From the NCBI RefSeq assembly GCF_008728515.1, contig NC_044986.1, positions 58,765,159-58,829,158 on the forward strand: a DNA stretch of 64,000 nt, read 5' to 3'. The notes under the pieces are model-generated. The model was not told where the DNA came from and did no database searches. It worked only from the letters and a program-made list of their open reading frames with translations. Positions 32,900 through 44,829 of this stretch are shown piece after piece. The position numbers and the translations under genes are program-made. The DNA comes from Papio anubis. Its lineage: Eukaryota; Chordata; Mammalia; Primates; Cercopithecidae. The number at the start of each line of letters is the position of its first letter. Positions within the stretch are counted from its first letter, which is position 1.

Positions 32900-33696
32900 A
32901 CATGCAATAACCTCTTTAACATTAATCATTAGGGACTTCCTGATCTCCTTCCCCCTAACAAAGCCTCTCCTAGGTGCCGTCATTTATACCTAGGTATAAA
33001 GGACTTAAAAAGTTAATACTAATGCTTTGAGCAGTCAGAGGATTGCAAAGACTCACTAGACCTGTCTAATTGCTTCGGAATCCCTAATTATAGGCACTCA
33101 CTGACTTCCCCATGGTCATTTCCAACCTTGAGGGCAGTCAGCAAGTCTGAGTAATGCCTGTCAGAGCCACTGGGTGGCACCGGCAGGCCTGAGATGTGGG
33201 CAAGAGGGAGGAAGAAAGAAAGGAAAGGATGCCAGGAGACAGTCAAGGAGGAAGGAGAGGCAAGAGAGGGAGAGAGATTTTTTTAAAAAACAAGGGAGAG
33301 AGAAAGTGAGCAGGGAAAGAAAGACTAGGCCACAGGGAACTGCTTTGCATGGCCTTGTATAGCCTCTATGGTTACCAGTGGCACAGACCTACAGTTTAAT
33401 TTAGTACTTCTCAGCTGGGAGCTGAGCTCATCTGCCTATTCCCAGTACCTAGTGGGGTGCCTGGCTCTCGGCTGATGCTCTGGATCTGTGGACTGGTGGA
33501 ATGAATGCTGCTGCCCCTCTAGAAAGTGGTCCTCAAATGGAAAGCTTGAGGCAGTGTGGTCTGAATGCTCCATCCTAAGGTTTTGGGATGACTTAGTTGA
33601 AAATTCAAGAGGTGATGCCTTATGAGGAAACAAGGTAGGAATACTGGCACACACAGAGGTTAAGATTTTCCAAGGGTCAATTCATTCTGTCAAGAA
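32900..33696. other. no recognised element; purine-rich run 33200-33335
   Basis: The only anomaly is a G/A-rich run (gagggaggaagaaagaaagg, aaggaggaaggagaggcaag, agagggagagagat). It explains the lysine/arginine-rich 62-codon frame there, which I do not accept as coding. Confidence 0.45.
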
Positions 33697-33856
33697 CGAA
33701 TAGTAAATATTTCAGTCTTAGCAAGTCACACAGCCTCTGTCACAGCTACTGACAGAGAGCCACTGACAATATGTAAATGGTTGGTGTGGCCATGTGCCAA
33801 TAAAATTTTCAAAAACTGACAGTAAGTCAAATTTGGCCTGTGGATTGCTAACCCTC
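33697..33856 (+). mobile_element. hAT-Charlie-type element, 5'-truncated
   Basis: Signature words of a common hAT MITE: agtaaatatttcagtcttag, gacaatatgtaaatggttgg, gtggccatgtgccaataaaa, tttggcctgtggattgctaa, ccct at the right terminal repeat. The left end is missing. Confidence 0.65.
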
Positions 33857-36800
33857 CATGGCTTGAGTTCTAAGATAATCTTTCTGATTTCTCACCTTGC
33901 TCTTTCATCCTCTGATTCAATACCACTCTTTTGGTACACAACTACTTGTTTATTGGTTTATCTCAGAATCTGTGTGGACTGCTTGATCTTGCACTGTAAA
34001 CTCCTTGAGAAACTCTGAGAGCCTGTTGATGACTTCAAGCACCATCAGTATTCCTGTCTGATCATGTTCAAGTGCTGTCACAGGGAGTATTCATAGAGAA
34101 GGTCCTCAGCTTTGAGGGTCTCATTATATATGTCTTCTGAAGATTCCACAAAGGCCTAGAATTAGCCACAAAGATGACTGATGCCAAGTTGTAGAACACG
34201 AAGTCTTGGGAAAATTATACAGTTCTGGATACAGTGAGCTAGATTCATACCAGCTTGAGAAAGGTCAGTTCCAGCTCAAACCATGAAGTCGCTGAAATTT
34301 GTCTTTGGAGTCTTCCAGCCACATATCCTCCACCCCTTCTCCTCCAGTACTCAGGGACCTGTTTCCCTTACCCACTCTCACTCCCATCAGTGCCTTCACT
34401 TTACTAAAATGAAAATGCCTAACGGCAGATTAAAATCTGCCATCCCGTTGGGGTATGCTCACATTTTCATAAGGTTGAGAGCATTTTAAGAAAGGGACAT
34501 GGCACTAATGATGGGATTTTGTACCTCCTGGTGGTGATATTGACCTGAAAGTAGATTCTACTTTAACCACGTCAGTAGCAAAATCCAGGAGAAGGATTGT
34601 GAGTAGGGCCACTGGGAACAGCTCCATGGCTCTGCAGAATTCCATGGATTAGGACATGAATGGTGCATTTTGGAGTTGTGCAACACAGCAGTGGCCCGTG
34701 TAGTAGGTTCTCTTGTGTGTGTGTGTCAGTATCTAAGAGAGAGAGAGACTAGTTCTCTCAAGGAATAAGCAACTGAAGTGTGGGTCTGTATTTTTGAGTT
34801 TTCTTTCTAGGACAATGAAGGAAATGGACATAGTTGATATTTTTGCATGACAAATAGGATTAAACACCCTGGAAGAGATGAAAATGTATTTCCTTCGGAG
34901 AAAGCATTACGCATATAGGTGATCATGACTAAACGTATTGGAGGCCTCTTATGTGCTTCCAAATCTCTGTGGCAGCACCTCCAGATGCTACAGCAGAAAC
35001 CAGTTTCTTTATGGTTTGGAGGAGCCTCCTGCAGGTGCAACGAGAGAGCTGTGTGGTGATACTTCTCAATACCTCTTCAACGGGCAAGTGGAAGGTTCAC
35101 TTCCGGACTTGTATATGGGTAACATGGAAATGTGGAGTGCCCTTGACCAATAGGGGATAGAATCCAATGGATAAATCTTCCTTCTGCCCTCTATGCAGAT
35201 GGTTCTGAGATCAAGTTTTAGAAGATTTATCATATGGCCCTGCAGGGAGCAAGCACCAATTGCCCATACCAGGGTCCAGTTCTCAAAAGAATCCTGATGT
35301 TGACTCTCCTTTTGTTCAGAGGCAAAGTTGCATGCTAATTAAAACATTACACTCTTCAATCACAGTCCACAGAGCACTTTCATTGTGTGCAAAGAACTTT
35401 TATATACAGAATCTCAAAGACAAAGTTAATCTGTGATGCCCTTCATTTCCCTTCTCAACTGCTCACTCTCCACCTAGGTGTCAGCATCCTCTATTACCCC
35501 CCATGCACCCTACCACTGCCACCCACCCACCCTGTGGCCAATTTCTCTGTTATGAACATGGACAGTTCTCACCCTGCTCAATGCCTCTTTCCAGCTGGGA
35601 CTGGCCCACTGGCAGACCCCTGCTAATGGAATCAGATCAGTCCAGGGCAACATCTGGCCCAAGGGTGGCCCATGCATGGGCTAGTTGTAGCTTGTTGTGT
35701 GGCCCATTAGGCGGCCTGATGAGAAGGACTTTCCCCAGCTGGGTTGATATCATTAGCTAGGATAAGTACTCTGGCAGGTTTTTGAAGGTATATTAAAGAT
35801 GAGTTAGTAGATGGTGAGAGTGGAGCAGAGCAGATATGCAGGCAACAGCAGATTCAACATGAGAGGGAGACCGTGCAGGCCAGAGGGCGTGGGCCTGAGG
35901 CTTCCCTAGAGAAACACCAGCTTCTGAATCACTTTGAAACTCCTGGTTCACTCTGTGTTTCCTTAGCATAACTGCTCTACTATATAGCCCCTCTTCCTTT
36001 TTAAGGTGGACCAAGTGGCTGTCTCAGCTTTCTTATAACCAGAAAACCTTGAGAAGTTGGTGCTCTAAGCCCTACCTTCTCCTCTCAAGACCCTGTCTTC
36101 CTCCAGGCCAGTAATAAGCGATGATGTACTACTAGGTGTCAGCCCTCCATAGACAGGGACTCTCTGGAGGTAGTGTCTTACCTCAAAGAGGTGATACCAA
36201 GGCCCTGGGGCAAGTCAGCAAGTGAGAGATTTGAGGGTAGTGAGGATAGTTCCAGTGCCCCTTAGATGACACTGCAGAAGCAGCTGCTCAGACTACCTAT
36301 GTGTAGGTCCAGTCCTATGGGAGGAATTAGATCCTGGAGCAAATGATAGCATCTATTCACATCTGGCAATTCTTCTACTTTGGAATGTGCATTCCACAGA
36401 GGGCTGAGTTTGTGGCTTCTCGGCAGTCTCGCCAGTGACTAACGTTCATGGTATAGGGAGTCTACATCCCGAATTTTCTGGGATTGTCCAGATTTTAAAG
36501 TATGCCATTCCAGGGTTATTATAAATCATTGATTTATCCCAGAAGTTTCAATGTTTGGTAAATAGTTTCAAAATAATTCACACTAGTAGGCATTACAGTA
36601 AAGATGCACATGGATTTGAAAGATGAGATTGCTGCTGGCTGAAGAAATATTAATGATTCATTGAGACAACATATTTGCTATGTGTCTGAAGCTGGCCAAA
36701 TTCAGTATCTCGCTTCAAAATAATTTGAAATACATTCAAAAGCATTGCAGTTATTACAGAATTTTACTTTACTGTGAAAATGTATACAAAGCAAAGGAGA

Positions 36801-37430
36801 AAAAAAAATAGAGCCTTAAAGAGATCTCCCAATAGAAAAATCCCTTTTAGAATAAATGTGACAACTTGAAAGTAATATTTTGTGGCTGATATATTATATT
36901 TCATCCATTTTAAGATGGACATTTACTTAGAATTTTACATCTCTGAAATTAGAATGTATCTTTTTTCAATTGATCATACTATACATTCTAATTGAAAGCA
37001 TTATTTATTTCCTAGTGATAAATAAATAATTGGTGCACTTTATAATTAATGACATCTTAGATTCAATAATATACAGTAATAGTGTAGTAAATGTTGTTCA
37101 AAGTAGAAAATTTGATAATACTTCTTATATTAGATAAACACAAGCTGGCTCTCAGCCCTATAGCTTTCAGTGTTAAATTGGAGAAATTTATTATAAATAT
37201 GTCTTTAAAATACAGTTTTTAGCAAATCATATATAATTCTGTAAAACACAGTTTAGGCTCCAAGCATTTAGACTTCCCCTCTAATTTCCACCTTGCTGAG
37301 ACCTACTATTTTATGAATACGAGTAATGAAAAAGTAATTATTTTCCAGAAGCTCAAGGTATTGGGCAAAATAGTATTACCTCACAATTATAATAGATTTG
37401 GTTTGCCATTAGTATATAAAAGTTGCCTCA
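33857..37430. other. long stretch without recognised features
   Basis: 3.6 kb in which I place no repeat confidently. The last 0.6 kb (36760-37380) is strongly AT-rich. Small GT and GA runs lie at 34710-34750. Frames at 34938-35160 and 35387-35760 (up to 85 codons) have no recognisable family. Confidence 0.4.
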
Positions 37431-37545
37431 AAAAATAAACAGGTGCAGCAAACCACCATGGCACATGTATACTTATGTAAAAAACGTGTACATTCTGTAC
37501 ATGTATCCTGGAACTTAAAGTAAAATAAATAAATGAAAAATAAAA
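37431..37545 (+). mobile_element. primate L1 (L1PB/L1PA-type) 3' end, severely 5'-truncated
   Basis: Only about 110 bp of the 3' UTR: ggtgcagcaaaccaccatgg, cacatgtatacttatgtaaa, acatgtatcctggaacttaa, agtaaaataaataaatg, then an A-rich tail. The flanks aaaagttgcctc (37418-37429) and aaaacgttgcttc (37541-37553) look like an imperfect target duplication. Confidence 0.8.
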
Positions 37546-37547
37546 CG

Positions 37548-38970
37548 TTGCTTCTATCATAGTAAGCCAAGTCATAATGGTAACACCAGAGAACCAGCAT
37601 AAGAATAGACATACAGAACAACGGAAGAAATTGATAATCCAAAGACAGATTCTTATGTTTCTGGTCATACTGATTTTCAACAAAGGTGCCAAGGTAATTA
37701 AATGGGGTAAAGAATTGTCTTTTTAACAAATGGTACAGGACAACTGGATATCCACAAATACCAGGATGAATTTGGGCTCTAACTTCATGCCATATAAAAA
37801 TATTACACCAAAATAGATCATATACCTAAACGTAAGAACAAAATGGTAAAATTTTTAGAGGAATATCTTTATGATCTTGGGCTGGGAAAAGAGTTTTAAA
37901 ATATAACACCAAAACCATGATCTATAAAAAAGAAAAAAAAAACTGGTAAACTGGACTTCATCAAAATTAAAAATTCTTGTGCTTCAAATGACATCATTAA
38001 GAACATGGAAAAGACAATCCACAGACTGGGAGAAAACTTTGGCAAATCACATTCTGATAAGGTACTTGCAGCAGCATTTATAAGAACTTTTACAATTCAA
38101 TAAGAAGAAGACAACTTGATTAAAAAATAGACAAAAGTTTTAAATAGATCTTTCACCAAAAATATACATATGGCAAACAACCAAATGATAAGAGACTCAA
38201 CACATTTAGTCATTAGGGAAATGAAAATTAAAACCACAATGTGGTGGGATACCACCACATACCTAATAAAACAGTTTTTTAGCAGTCCCTGAAAATACCA
38301 AGTGCTGTTGAGGATGCAGAACAACTGAACTCTCATACCTTTTGCTCGTACGGCCAATCTGAAAAACAGTTTAGCAGTTTCAAAACTAAAGTTACACATA
38401 TGCTTAGAGTTTGACCCAAATATCCCACTTCCAGGCATGTACTGAAAACTCATGTTTGAACAAAAGCTCTACATAAAGGTTTATAGAGGCTTTGTTCATA
38501 ATCACCAAAAGCTGGAAATAAGCCAAAGCTCGTCAACTGACAAGCGAATAAATAAACTCTGGTGCATCCACACAGTGAAACACTACCCAGTAATAAAAAG
38601 GAACTGACACTCTGACATGCTACAGCATGGAAGAACCTCAAAGACACTGTGTTAAATAAAGAAAAAGCAGATGCAATAGGCTATATATTATATAATTCAA
38701 TTTATATAAAATGTTTAAAAAACGCAAATTTATACATACAGAAAGTAGATTAGTGGTTGCCTGGGGCTGTGGGAAAGAGGGTAGAGTAACTGCAGACAGA
38801 AACAAAGGATTTGTTTTGGGTGATGGAAATGTTCTAAAACTGGATGGTGGAGATGGTTGAACAACTCTGCAAATTTATTAAAAACCACTGAATTGCTCAC
38901 TTGTAATAAGTGGATTTTATGTTATGTAATTCATACTTCAACAAAGCTGTTTTTTAAAAAGTTTAACACT
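37548..38970 (+). mobile_element. L1M (old L1) ORF2 3' part and 3' UTR
   Basis: Forward L1 text in the expected order: gattttcaacaaaggtgcca, aactggatatccacaaatac, actggacttcatcaaaatta, agactgggagaaaactttgg, atgaaaattaaaaccacaat, atcccacttccaggcatgta, gttcataatcaccaaaagct, cagtaataaaaaggaactga, ttagtggttgcctggggctg, tgggtgatggaaatgttct. The end is aacaaagctgttttttaaaa. About 1.4 kb of a 6-kb element, with many stops. Confidence 0.92.
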
Positions 38971-39504
38971 AAATTTAATGTGAAAGTTATTGATCTTGAC
39001 ATCCTGCCAGGTTAATGGTTGTTTTGTGGGTTTTTTTCTATTATGAGCAATAGGATATCTGTAGATAAGATTATTGGTATGGTCATATTACATTATTAAT
39101 AAAAACTTTGGAAATGAAAAACATATGCCTTCTAAGAATATTTTATGGAAATTACCAAATAACTGCCATATAAAATTAATGAGGATGGGTGTCAATGGCA
39201 TAAGCTTGCAAAAATCTTATGAATAGCACATTTGAAGTTCTTTCAGCTGATGTGGAAACTGATGTTATAAAAACATTGAAACGTTTTTACATTTACACAT
39301 TCCTACTAGAGACACTGAAATCATTTGTGACTTTTATCCAACTGCTTTGTAGACAAATTTGATCATTTTTGAATATGAGATTTCCAAGCTTAATGTGTAT
39401 CCTTGAAGAATACCAATATTTCAACCTCTATAAGGTTAACTTTATCAATTAAAAATGATAAATGGTTCTTAAGAAAATTTTCAGAAATCCTGAGATAATT
39501 TTCA
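38971..39504. other. no recognised feature
   Basis: AT-rich sequence between the two L1 copies; nothing recognised. Confidence 0.4.
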
Positions 39505-39600
39505 TTCTTGTTGTATTGGTTAGGGTAAGTCAAGTGTTGTAACAAACAACTCCCAAATCTCAATGGCTAAGGACAGTAAGAGTTTATTTCTTGCCTCATG
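39505..39600. repeat. possible old LTR-type fragment
   Basis: The words gttgtaacaaacaactccca, aatctcaatggctaaggaca and gtaagagtttatttcttgcc match a common old mammalian repeat end that I cannot name with certainty. Confidence 0.3.
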
Positions 39601-39700
39601 TCATAGTTCAAGGAATGGAATTGCTGGGTCATATGGCAACTCTATTTTAACATTTTGAGGAGTTGCCAAACTGTTTTCAAAAGTGGTTGCATCATTTTCT

Positions 39701-40004
39701 TTTTTTTTTTTTTTTTTTTTTTTGAGACGGAGTCTCGCTCTGTAGCCCAGGCTGGAGTGCAGTGGCCGGATCTCAGCTCACTACAAGCTCCGCCTCCCGG
39801 GTTCACGCCATTCTCCGGCCTCAGCCTCCCGAGTAGCTGGGACTACAGGCGCCCGCCACCTCGCCCGGCTATTTTTTGTATTTCTTAGTAGAGACGGGGT
39901 TTCACCGTGTTAGCCAGGATGGTCTCGATCTCCTGACCTCGTGATCCGCCCATCTCGGCCTCCCAAAGTGCTGGGATTACAGGCTTGAGCCACCGCGCCC
40001 GGCC
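39701..40004 (-). repeat. AluY of Old World monkey type, young, with perfect target duplication
   Basis: Full-length 304-bp reverse Alu bounded by identical 16-bp copies of ggttgcatcattttct (39685-39700 and 40005-40020). Little divergence is seen from an AluY. Read on its own strand it has ggtggctcaagcctgtaatc, agccgggcgaggtggcgggc and gctgagatccggccactgca. Human AluY normally has ggctcacgcctg, gcgtggtggc and gagatcgcgcc or gagatcccgcc at these places. I know the present combination from the cercopithecid AluYR lineages. Confidence 0.93.
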
Positions 40005-40273
40005 GGTTGCATCATTTTCTAATCTTGCCAGCAATGTATGAGGATGCCAAAATCTCCACACTCTTACCAACACTTGTTATTATCTTTTTTATTTTAGCCA
40101 CCCATGTGGGTATGAAGTAGTATTTCATTGTGGTTTTGAAATACATTTCTCTTATGACTAATGATGTTGAGCATCTTTCATATGCTGATTACCTACTTTT
40201 TATCTTCTTTGGAAATAATTTCTATTCAAGTCCTTTGTTCATTTTTGAATTCAGTTGTTTTTCTTTTTACTAT

Positions 40274-40689
40274 TGTCTCAGTCCATTAGTGCTGCTATAA
40301 CAAAATACATAAGACTGGGTAATTTATAAACAACAGAAATTTACTTCCTACAGTTCTGGAGGCTGTGAAGTCCAAGATCAAGGTGCCAGCAGATTTTGTA
40401 TCTGGTGAGGGCCCATTCCTCATAGATGGCACCATCTAGGTAGAAAGATACCATTAACATGGTAAAAAGGATGGAAAGGCATAAGGGGCCAAACACTGTG
40501 TTCTCACATGGCAGAAGAGCAGAAGAAACAAATTTGCTTCCTCAAGCCCTTCTATAAGGCATTAATCCATTCATATGGGTAGAGCCCTCATGATCTGATC
40601 ACTTTGTAAGGGCCCTATCTCTTCATATCACTGCAACAGGAATAAGTGTCAACATGAATTTAGGAAAGGGACACCCTCAAACCATAGCA
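40274..40689 (-). mobile_element. MLT1-type solo LTR (ERVL-MaLR), reverse
   Basis: Reversed LTR: tgtctcagtccattagtgct, gctataacaaaatacataag, actgggtaatttataaacaa, ttctggaggctgtgaagtcc, aagatcaaggtgccagcaga, tctggtgagggcccattcct, agggccctatctcttcatat, ggacaccctcaaaccatagc. The length of about 416 bp fits an MLT1A/B LTR with some internal loss. No retroviral internal region adjoins. It splits the L1 host. Confidence 0.85.
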
Positions 40690-41279
40690 ATTGTTAAGTT
40701 ATGAGACTTTACATCTCTGGATAAAAGTCTCTTATCAAGTCTCTTAATTTGTAAACATTTTCTTTCACTCTGGTTGTTTTAATTTTGATGAAATGCAATA
40801 TTTATCTTTTTCTTTTGTCATTATTACTTTTAGAAACCATTACCTAATGCAAGGTCTCAAAGATTTGCTTTTATGTCTTCTTATAAGAGTTTTATAGTTT
40901 CAGCTATTATATTTAGGTCTATGATACATTTTAAGTTTATTTCTACATATTGTATAAGGCAGGACTCCAACTTTGTTTGGTTGTATGTGGGTATATAGTT
41001 ATCCCAGCATCATTTGTTGAAAAGACTTCTTTCACCATTAAATTGTCTCAGAATCCTTGTCAAAAATCAATTGACCATGAGTGTAAGAGTTAATTTCTGG
41101 ATTCCTACTTCAATTCCACTGATCTATTTATCTGTACTCGTGCCAGTACCACACTGTCTTGACTACCACAGGTTTTGAGTTTGGGAAGTGTGCATCCTCC
41201 AAGTTTGTTCTTTTTCAACATTGTTTTGACTATTCTGCATTTTTACCACTAATTTTTATAACACAATTTTAAACATTGA

Positions 41280-41879
41280 AGAGAGAATAGAGGGTAGGAA
41301 TAGAAAATGCTTGCATTGGAGGCCAAATGTGAGTATGTGTGCTGGTATAAGAATCTTTAAGACAGAAGTTTATTTTTGCTTTACAAAGTAAAAATTCTCT
41401 AAGAAATAGTTATTGGTAATAATTACCATGCTATAAAATTTTATAAGGAAATTATATAAGAATAGTCTTAATGATGAAGACTTTAGGACATAAAACTTGC
41501 TAGTCTTCACCAATTATCTCTAATTTATTTGGATAGGAAAAGCTCTAAGTGGGATAATCTTGGGGGAAAATTATTTTCTTATTTTTACAAACCTTTATAA
41601 AATCTGACTTTTAAAAGACAAGGTGGAAATGTCTACAGATCAGAAGATTGGTGCCTGAACTATTGGCATTCCTAAATTTATGTCTGTTAAGTCAGAAAAT
41701 GTACATGCTTGTCCCTTCACTGCTGAGTAAGGGAGTTCGAGAAACCACTGGTGACCTTTGAAACAATAAAATATCACTTGGTCTTCCTAATGATTACTCA
41801 GAGGTGTGTGAAAGAGTGACTGCAAACAACTGGGAACCAATAATAATGAGCAAGGCGGGAGGCTGCACTACCTGGTAGG
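41280..41879. other. no recognised feature
   Basis: Nothing recognised. Confidence 0.4.
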
Positions 41880-42115
41880 AAGGATACAGATGGGCTTTAG
41901 AATCAGACTTCCATGAATTTTAAATGTGAATTTCTTACTGGCTTTGTGATCTTTGGAAGGTTATTAAGCTTCAGTTTCATTATCTCTAGAAATTGGTAAA
42001 TAGCTCTTGCAGCATTGCTCTGAAGATTAAGTGATTAAGTTAGGCAAGAGATGCAATATGAACATGCCTAGAAAAATACCTGCCACAGAGCAGGGCTTCA
42101 ATCAATCTCAGCTGT
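41880..42115 (+). repeat. MIR SINE
   Basis: Forward MIR: gggctttagaatcagacttc, ttactggctttgtgatcttt, gcttcagtttcattatctct, gcattgctctgaagattaag, aaaatacctgccacagagca. Confidence 0.75.
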
Positions 42116-42393
42116 TTTTTTCTCCAATACCTACAAGTGGACAAATGATGAAAAAGACTGAACAAATAACATGTTAACTGAATTATTATGATAAATTTGA
42201 TATTTCTTCCCATTAAATCTCATTGTTTTTAATAGAGAATATTCATCGAGTAAGATGCAATAAACATAATATATTATCTTTCAGAATAATTTTCTACAAA
42301 TAAACAAACCATTACAAAAAAAAGAAAACGTCTTTCATCAGCTCAATTGTCCTAATTCCTGGTTAGGAAAATCATGTTTCTTTAACTCTTCAG

Positions 42394-42474
42394 GACTCTG
42401 TGAATACCGTGTATTCAACAAGCAAGCTTCGGGTTCTCACGGGCAAGTGGGACAACCAGAAAACAGAAAGTTAA
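42394..42474 (+). other. exon-like segment behind a good splice acceptor
   Basis: A pyrimidine-rich tract and cag (catgtttctttaactcttcag, 42373-42393) precede a 26-codon frame that starts DSVNTVYSTSKL and stops at TAA 42472-42474. NTVYST recalls tails of SLAM-family receptors, but the switch-motif pattern TxYxx(V/I) fails at its last residue and no sister exon is seen. The most likely explanation is chance. Confidence 0.15.
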
Positions 42475-42584
42475 ATGTGTACAAAAGTACGCATCCTGGT
42501 CACCCATCTGAGGATAAGGATGTGGTCTCTGTGTCCACGGCCAAGCCCCTAGTGGAAGGCCAAATGCCCCAATTTAAAATTATA

Positions 42585-42690
42585 GTCTATATTGCACAAG
42601 GGAATTGGGATTTTGCTCACTGTTTCCTTGACATTACAACAGTACCTGGCACACAGTAAGTGCTCAATAAGCAGTTGTTGGATGAGTGCC
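42585..42690 (+). repeat. L2 LINE 3' end
   Basis: L2 3' signature: attttgctcactgtttcctt, cagtacctggcacacagtaa, gtgctcaataagcagttgtt, ggatgag. Confidence 0.7.
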
Positions 42691-42725
42691 TAACTGAGTG
42701 GATCACAGCAGGTATCATCCAGTAC

Positions 42726-43000
42726 AGCAGTTTTCAAACATGTTTTCAACTGTGGGATCTTTATTCAAACAAAATATTCAGTAGACACCCAATATGATAC
42801 AGATGCAAGAGGAACTTAACTTGTCCAGGTAAGACAGATAGGCCTGCACCCCAGGGGTCCCTAGATTTTGCGGAGCATAGCTGGAAACCCCCAATCTTGT
42901 CAAACCCCTCATTTCAGATATGGGGAGAGTAAGGCCCAGAAATGAACAGGGCTTACCCAATGCTACTCAATGGGGCCCAAAATTTTACTTTTGCGGTTGG
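42726..43000. repeat. weak hAT-like then MIR-like remnants
   Basis: The segment cagcagttttcaaacatgtt near 42725 resembles a hAT terminal repeat. Then aaacccctcatttcagatat and ggggagagtaaggcccagaa at 42903 resemble reversed MIR or CR1-type text. Both are too degraded to classify. Confidence 0.25.
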
Positions 43001-44334
43001 GAGACCCTGTGCCAGTGGGGAAAAGAGCACATTCTACTAAGTGTTTACATCACCAGGAGGGTGTGTAGACACCGGCAGATCATCCAGGTGGCTTCAGTGT
43101 AGAGCCGGTATTGGTTGTTTATCCTATTTTTAGAAATGCATCTTGTTCTATGTTGCAGTAAGGAGCTTCAAGCTGCATCATTGAAGACTTTCTAATGGCA
43201 AGGCTCTGTATTTTGGCATAACCTTATGACTTCCCAACTCTCCACCCAGGAAATTGCTTCGCCATTTAGACATCCTAAAATTGTCTCCAAAAGAAAGTGA
43301 ATATGGATTCTTTGGGGAACATTTGTGTCAGATGAGTGGATGAGAATTTAGGAGCTGACTTTGGATCTGGATCTGATAACCCTAGCATCTTTCCAGATCA
43401 GACAGTTTAGAGCATCCATGCAAGAATATTAATTGGTGCTGAGTGTGGAAGACAGACTCAACCTATGCTTTCTCCCTTGGACTTTCATGTTTGCTCCAGT
43501 CATGCCCTGTTTGCTCCTCCATCCTCTCACTCCTCCTTCTTAGATGCAGCAGAGGGTCTGCACCACTAAGGGTCTTGTACCCAGCCCCTTCTCCTCCTCC
43601 ATCCAGTCAGCAGAGGGCTACCAGGCCCATGGGATGTGGCTCAGAAAGACCATCCCTTCTCCGTTTGCAGCCTCTGATCTCACCTCCAACTTATTCTCCT
43701 CCCCCTTATTTTCCATTATGCTGGAGACAGAGAAAAAGGGAATTAGATTCTCTCACAGATGGAAATCACAAAGTCAAAGAGCTGAGATAATGTGCAACTT
43801 AATGCTAGCCACCACAACATTTCTCACTTGCACAGTCCTGGATAAAGTATGACTTCTTGGTGGACATACAACAACAGCAATAACACTGTAAGTCAAGTTG
43901 TTTGAAGATGCCCACAAAGTACCTGGGAGAGGTCTACCAAGCTGGCAGATGCTTCAGGCAGTTTGGGGGCTGTTGCTCCGGTCGACCTAAAGAGGGAGCT
44001 GTTTCCTTACAATGCCTGAGCGAGAGGCCCTGCCCAGCCAGCCTGGGGGTTTGGGGATCCCAGCAGTCACCTGCTTGTGCACCAGGCTGTCACTGAACAA
44101 ATGCAAGTTGCACTTTTCTCATTTTAAAAAAATTGTGTCTACTAAACTGACAAGAGTTCTAGTAGATCAAGTTCTGTTACCAATCAGGCTCAATGTCTTT
44201 ATCTGTAAGTAGGAACGGGGCACAGGTCCAGCTAATTTCACTGGAGAGTTAAGAAGCCTGGCTGCACTTGGCATGGATGGGTATCGTGTAATAATTGTGT
44301 TTGCAGTAGAGACTAAAAGATCAGTTTTGAACTG
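43001..44334. other. no recognised feature
   Basis: Pyrimidine-rich part at 43440-43720 with two overlapping open frames (102 and 115 codons, plus strand). The composition explains their length and I see no family. Confidence 0.4.
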
Positions 44335-44515
44335 ATACCTCACCACGTAGCCTTGGCCAGATTTCTAATCTCTCTCCACCCCTCAGGTTCTGCTTGTAAT
44401 TTTGGTAAAAGAATAGCACTGAATTTACAGGATTGTTGTAAGGAATAGGTGAAAAATGTGTGTGATGGATTGGATGGGGCCAATACATAGTAAGTTCTTA
44501 ATAAATGGTAGCTTT
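44335..44515 (+). repeat. MIR SINE
   Basis: Forward MIR: cgtagccttggccagatttc, caggattgttgtaaggaata, ccaatacatagtaagttctt, aataaatggtagcttt. Confidence 0.7.
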
Positions 44516-44829
44516 AAAAAATATAGCTATTGAATCAAAAATGTTTTCAGACCCTGTCTTATTATGCACAGGTGAGACGCACGCTCTACTTCCTGACTTG
44601 GTTCTCGCACACAAAAAATGTAAAACAATATTCCAGAAGGGAAGAGTTGTGTTTCCAATCCAAATGGAAACATATTGCTTGGACATGCCTCTCCAGGGTG
44701 TTTCCTTGAAGGGAACGCGCCCAAGCCATGTGAATGTTAAACAGGGAAGCTAACACTTCAGTTTACACATCTCAGAGGGAGTCACGTCAATGTGTTTTCT
44801 CTACAGCAATAATCCTTCCTCCAATCTTA
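44516..44829. other. no recognised feature
   Basis: Nothing recognised. Confidence 0.4.

Larger units (their letters stand above)
39605..41270 (-). mobile_element. L1M (old L1) ORF2 region, reverse; host of two insertions
   Basis: Reversed L1 text: ggaattgctgggtcatatgg, gaggagttgccaaactgttt; then after the Alu accaacacttgttattatct, catgtgggtatgaagtagta, caagtcctttgttcattttt; then after the LTR gagactttacatctctggat, aaccattacctaatgcaagg, ggttgtatgtgggtatatag, catcatttgttgaaaagact, ccacactgtcttgactacca. The insertions split it into three pieces, 39605-39700, 40005-40273 and 40690-41270. Confidence 0.9.

Noticed and set aside
33174..33362. Basic 62-codon frame resembling a nuclear protein tail
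   Set aside because: The lysine/arginine richness comes only from a G/A-rich run.
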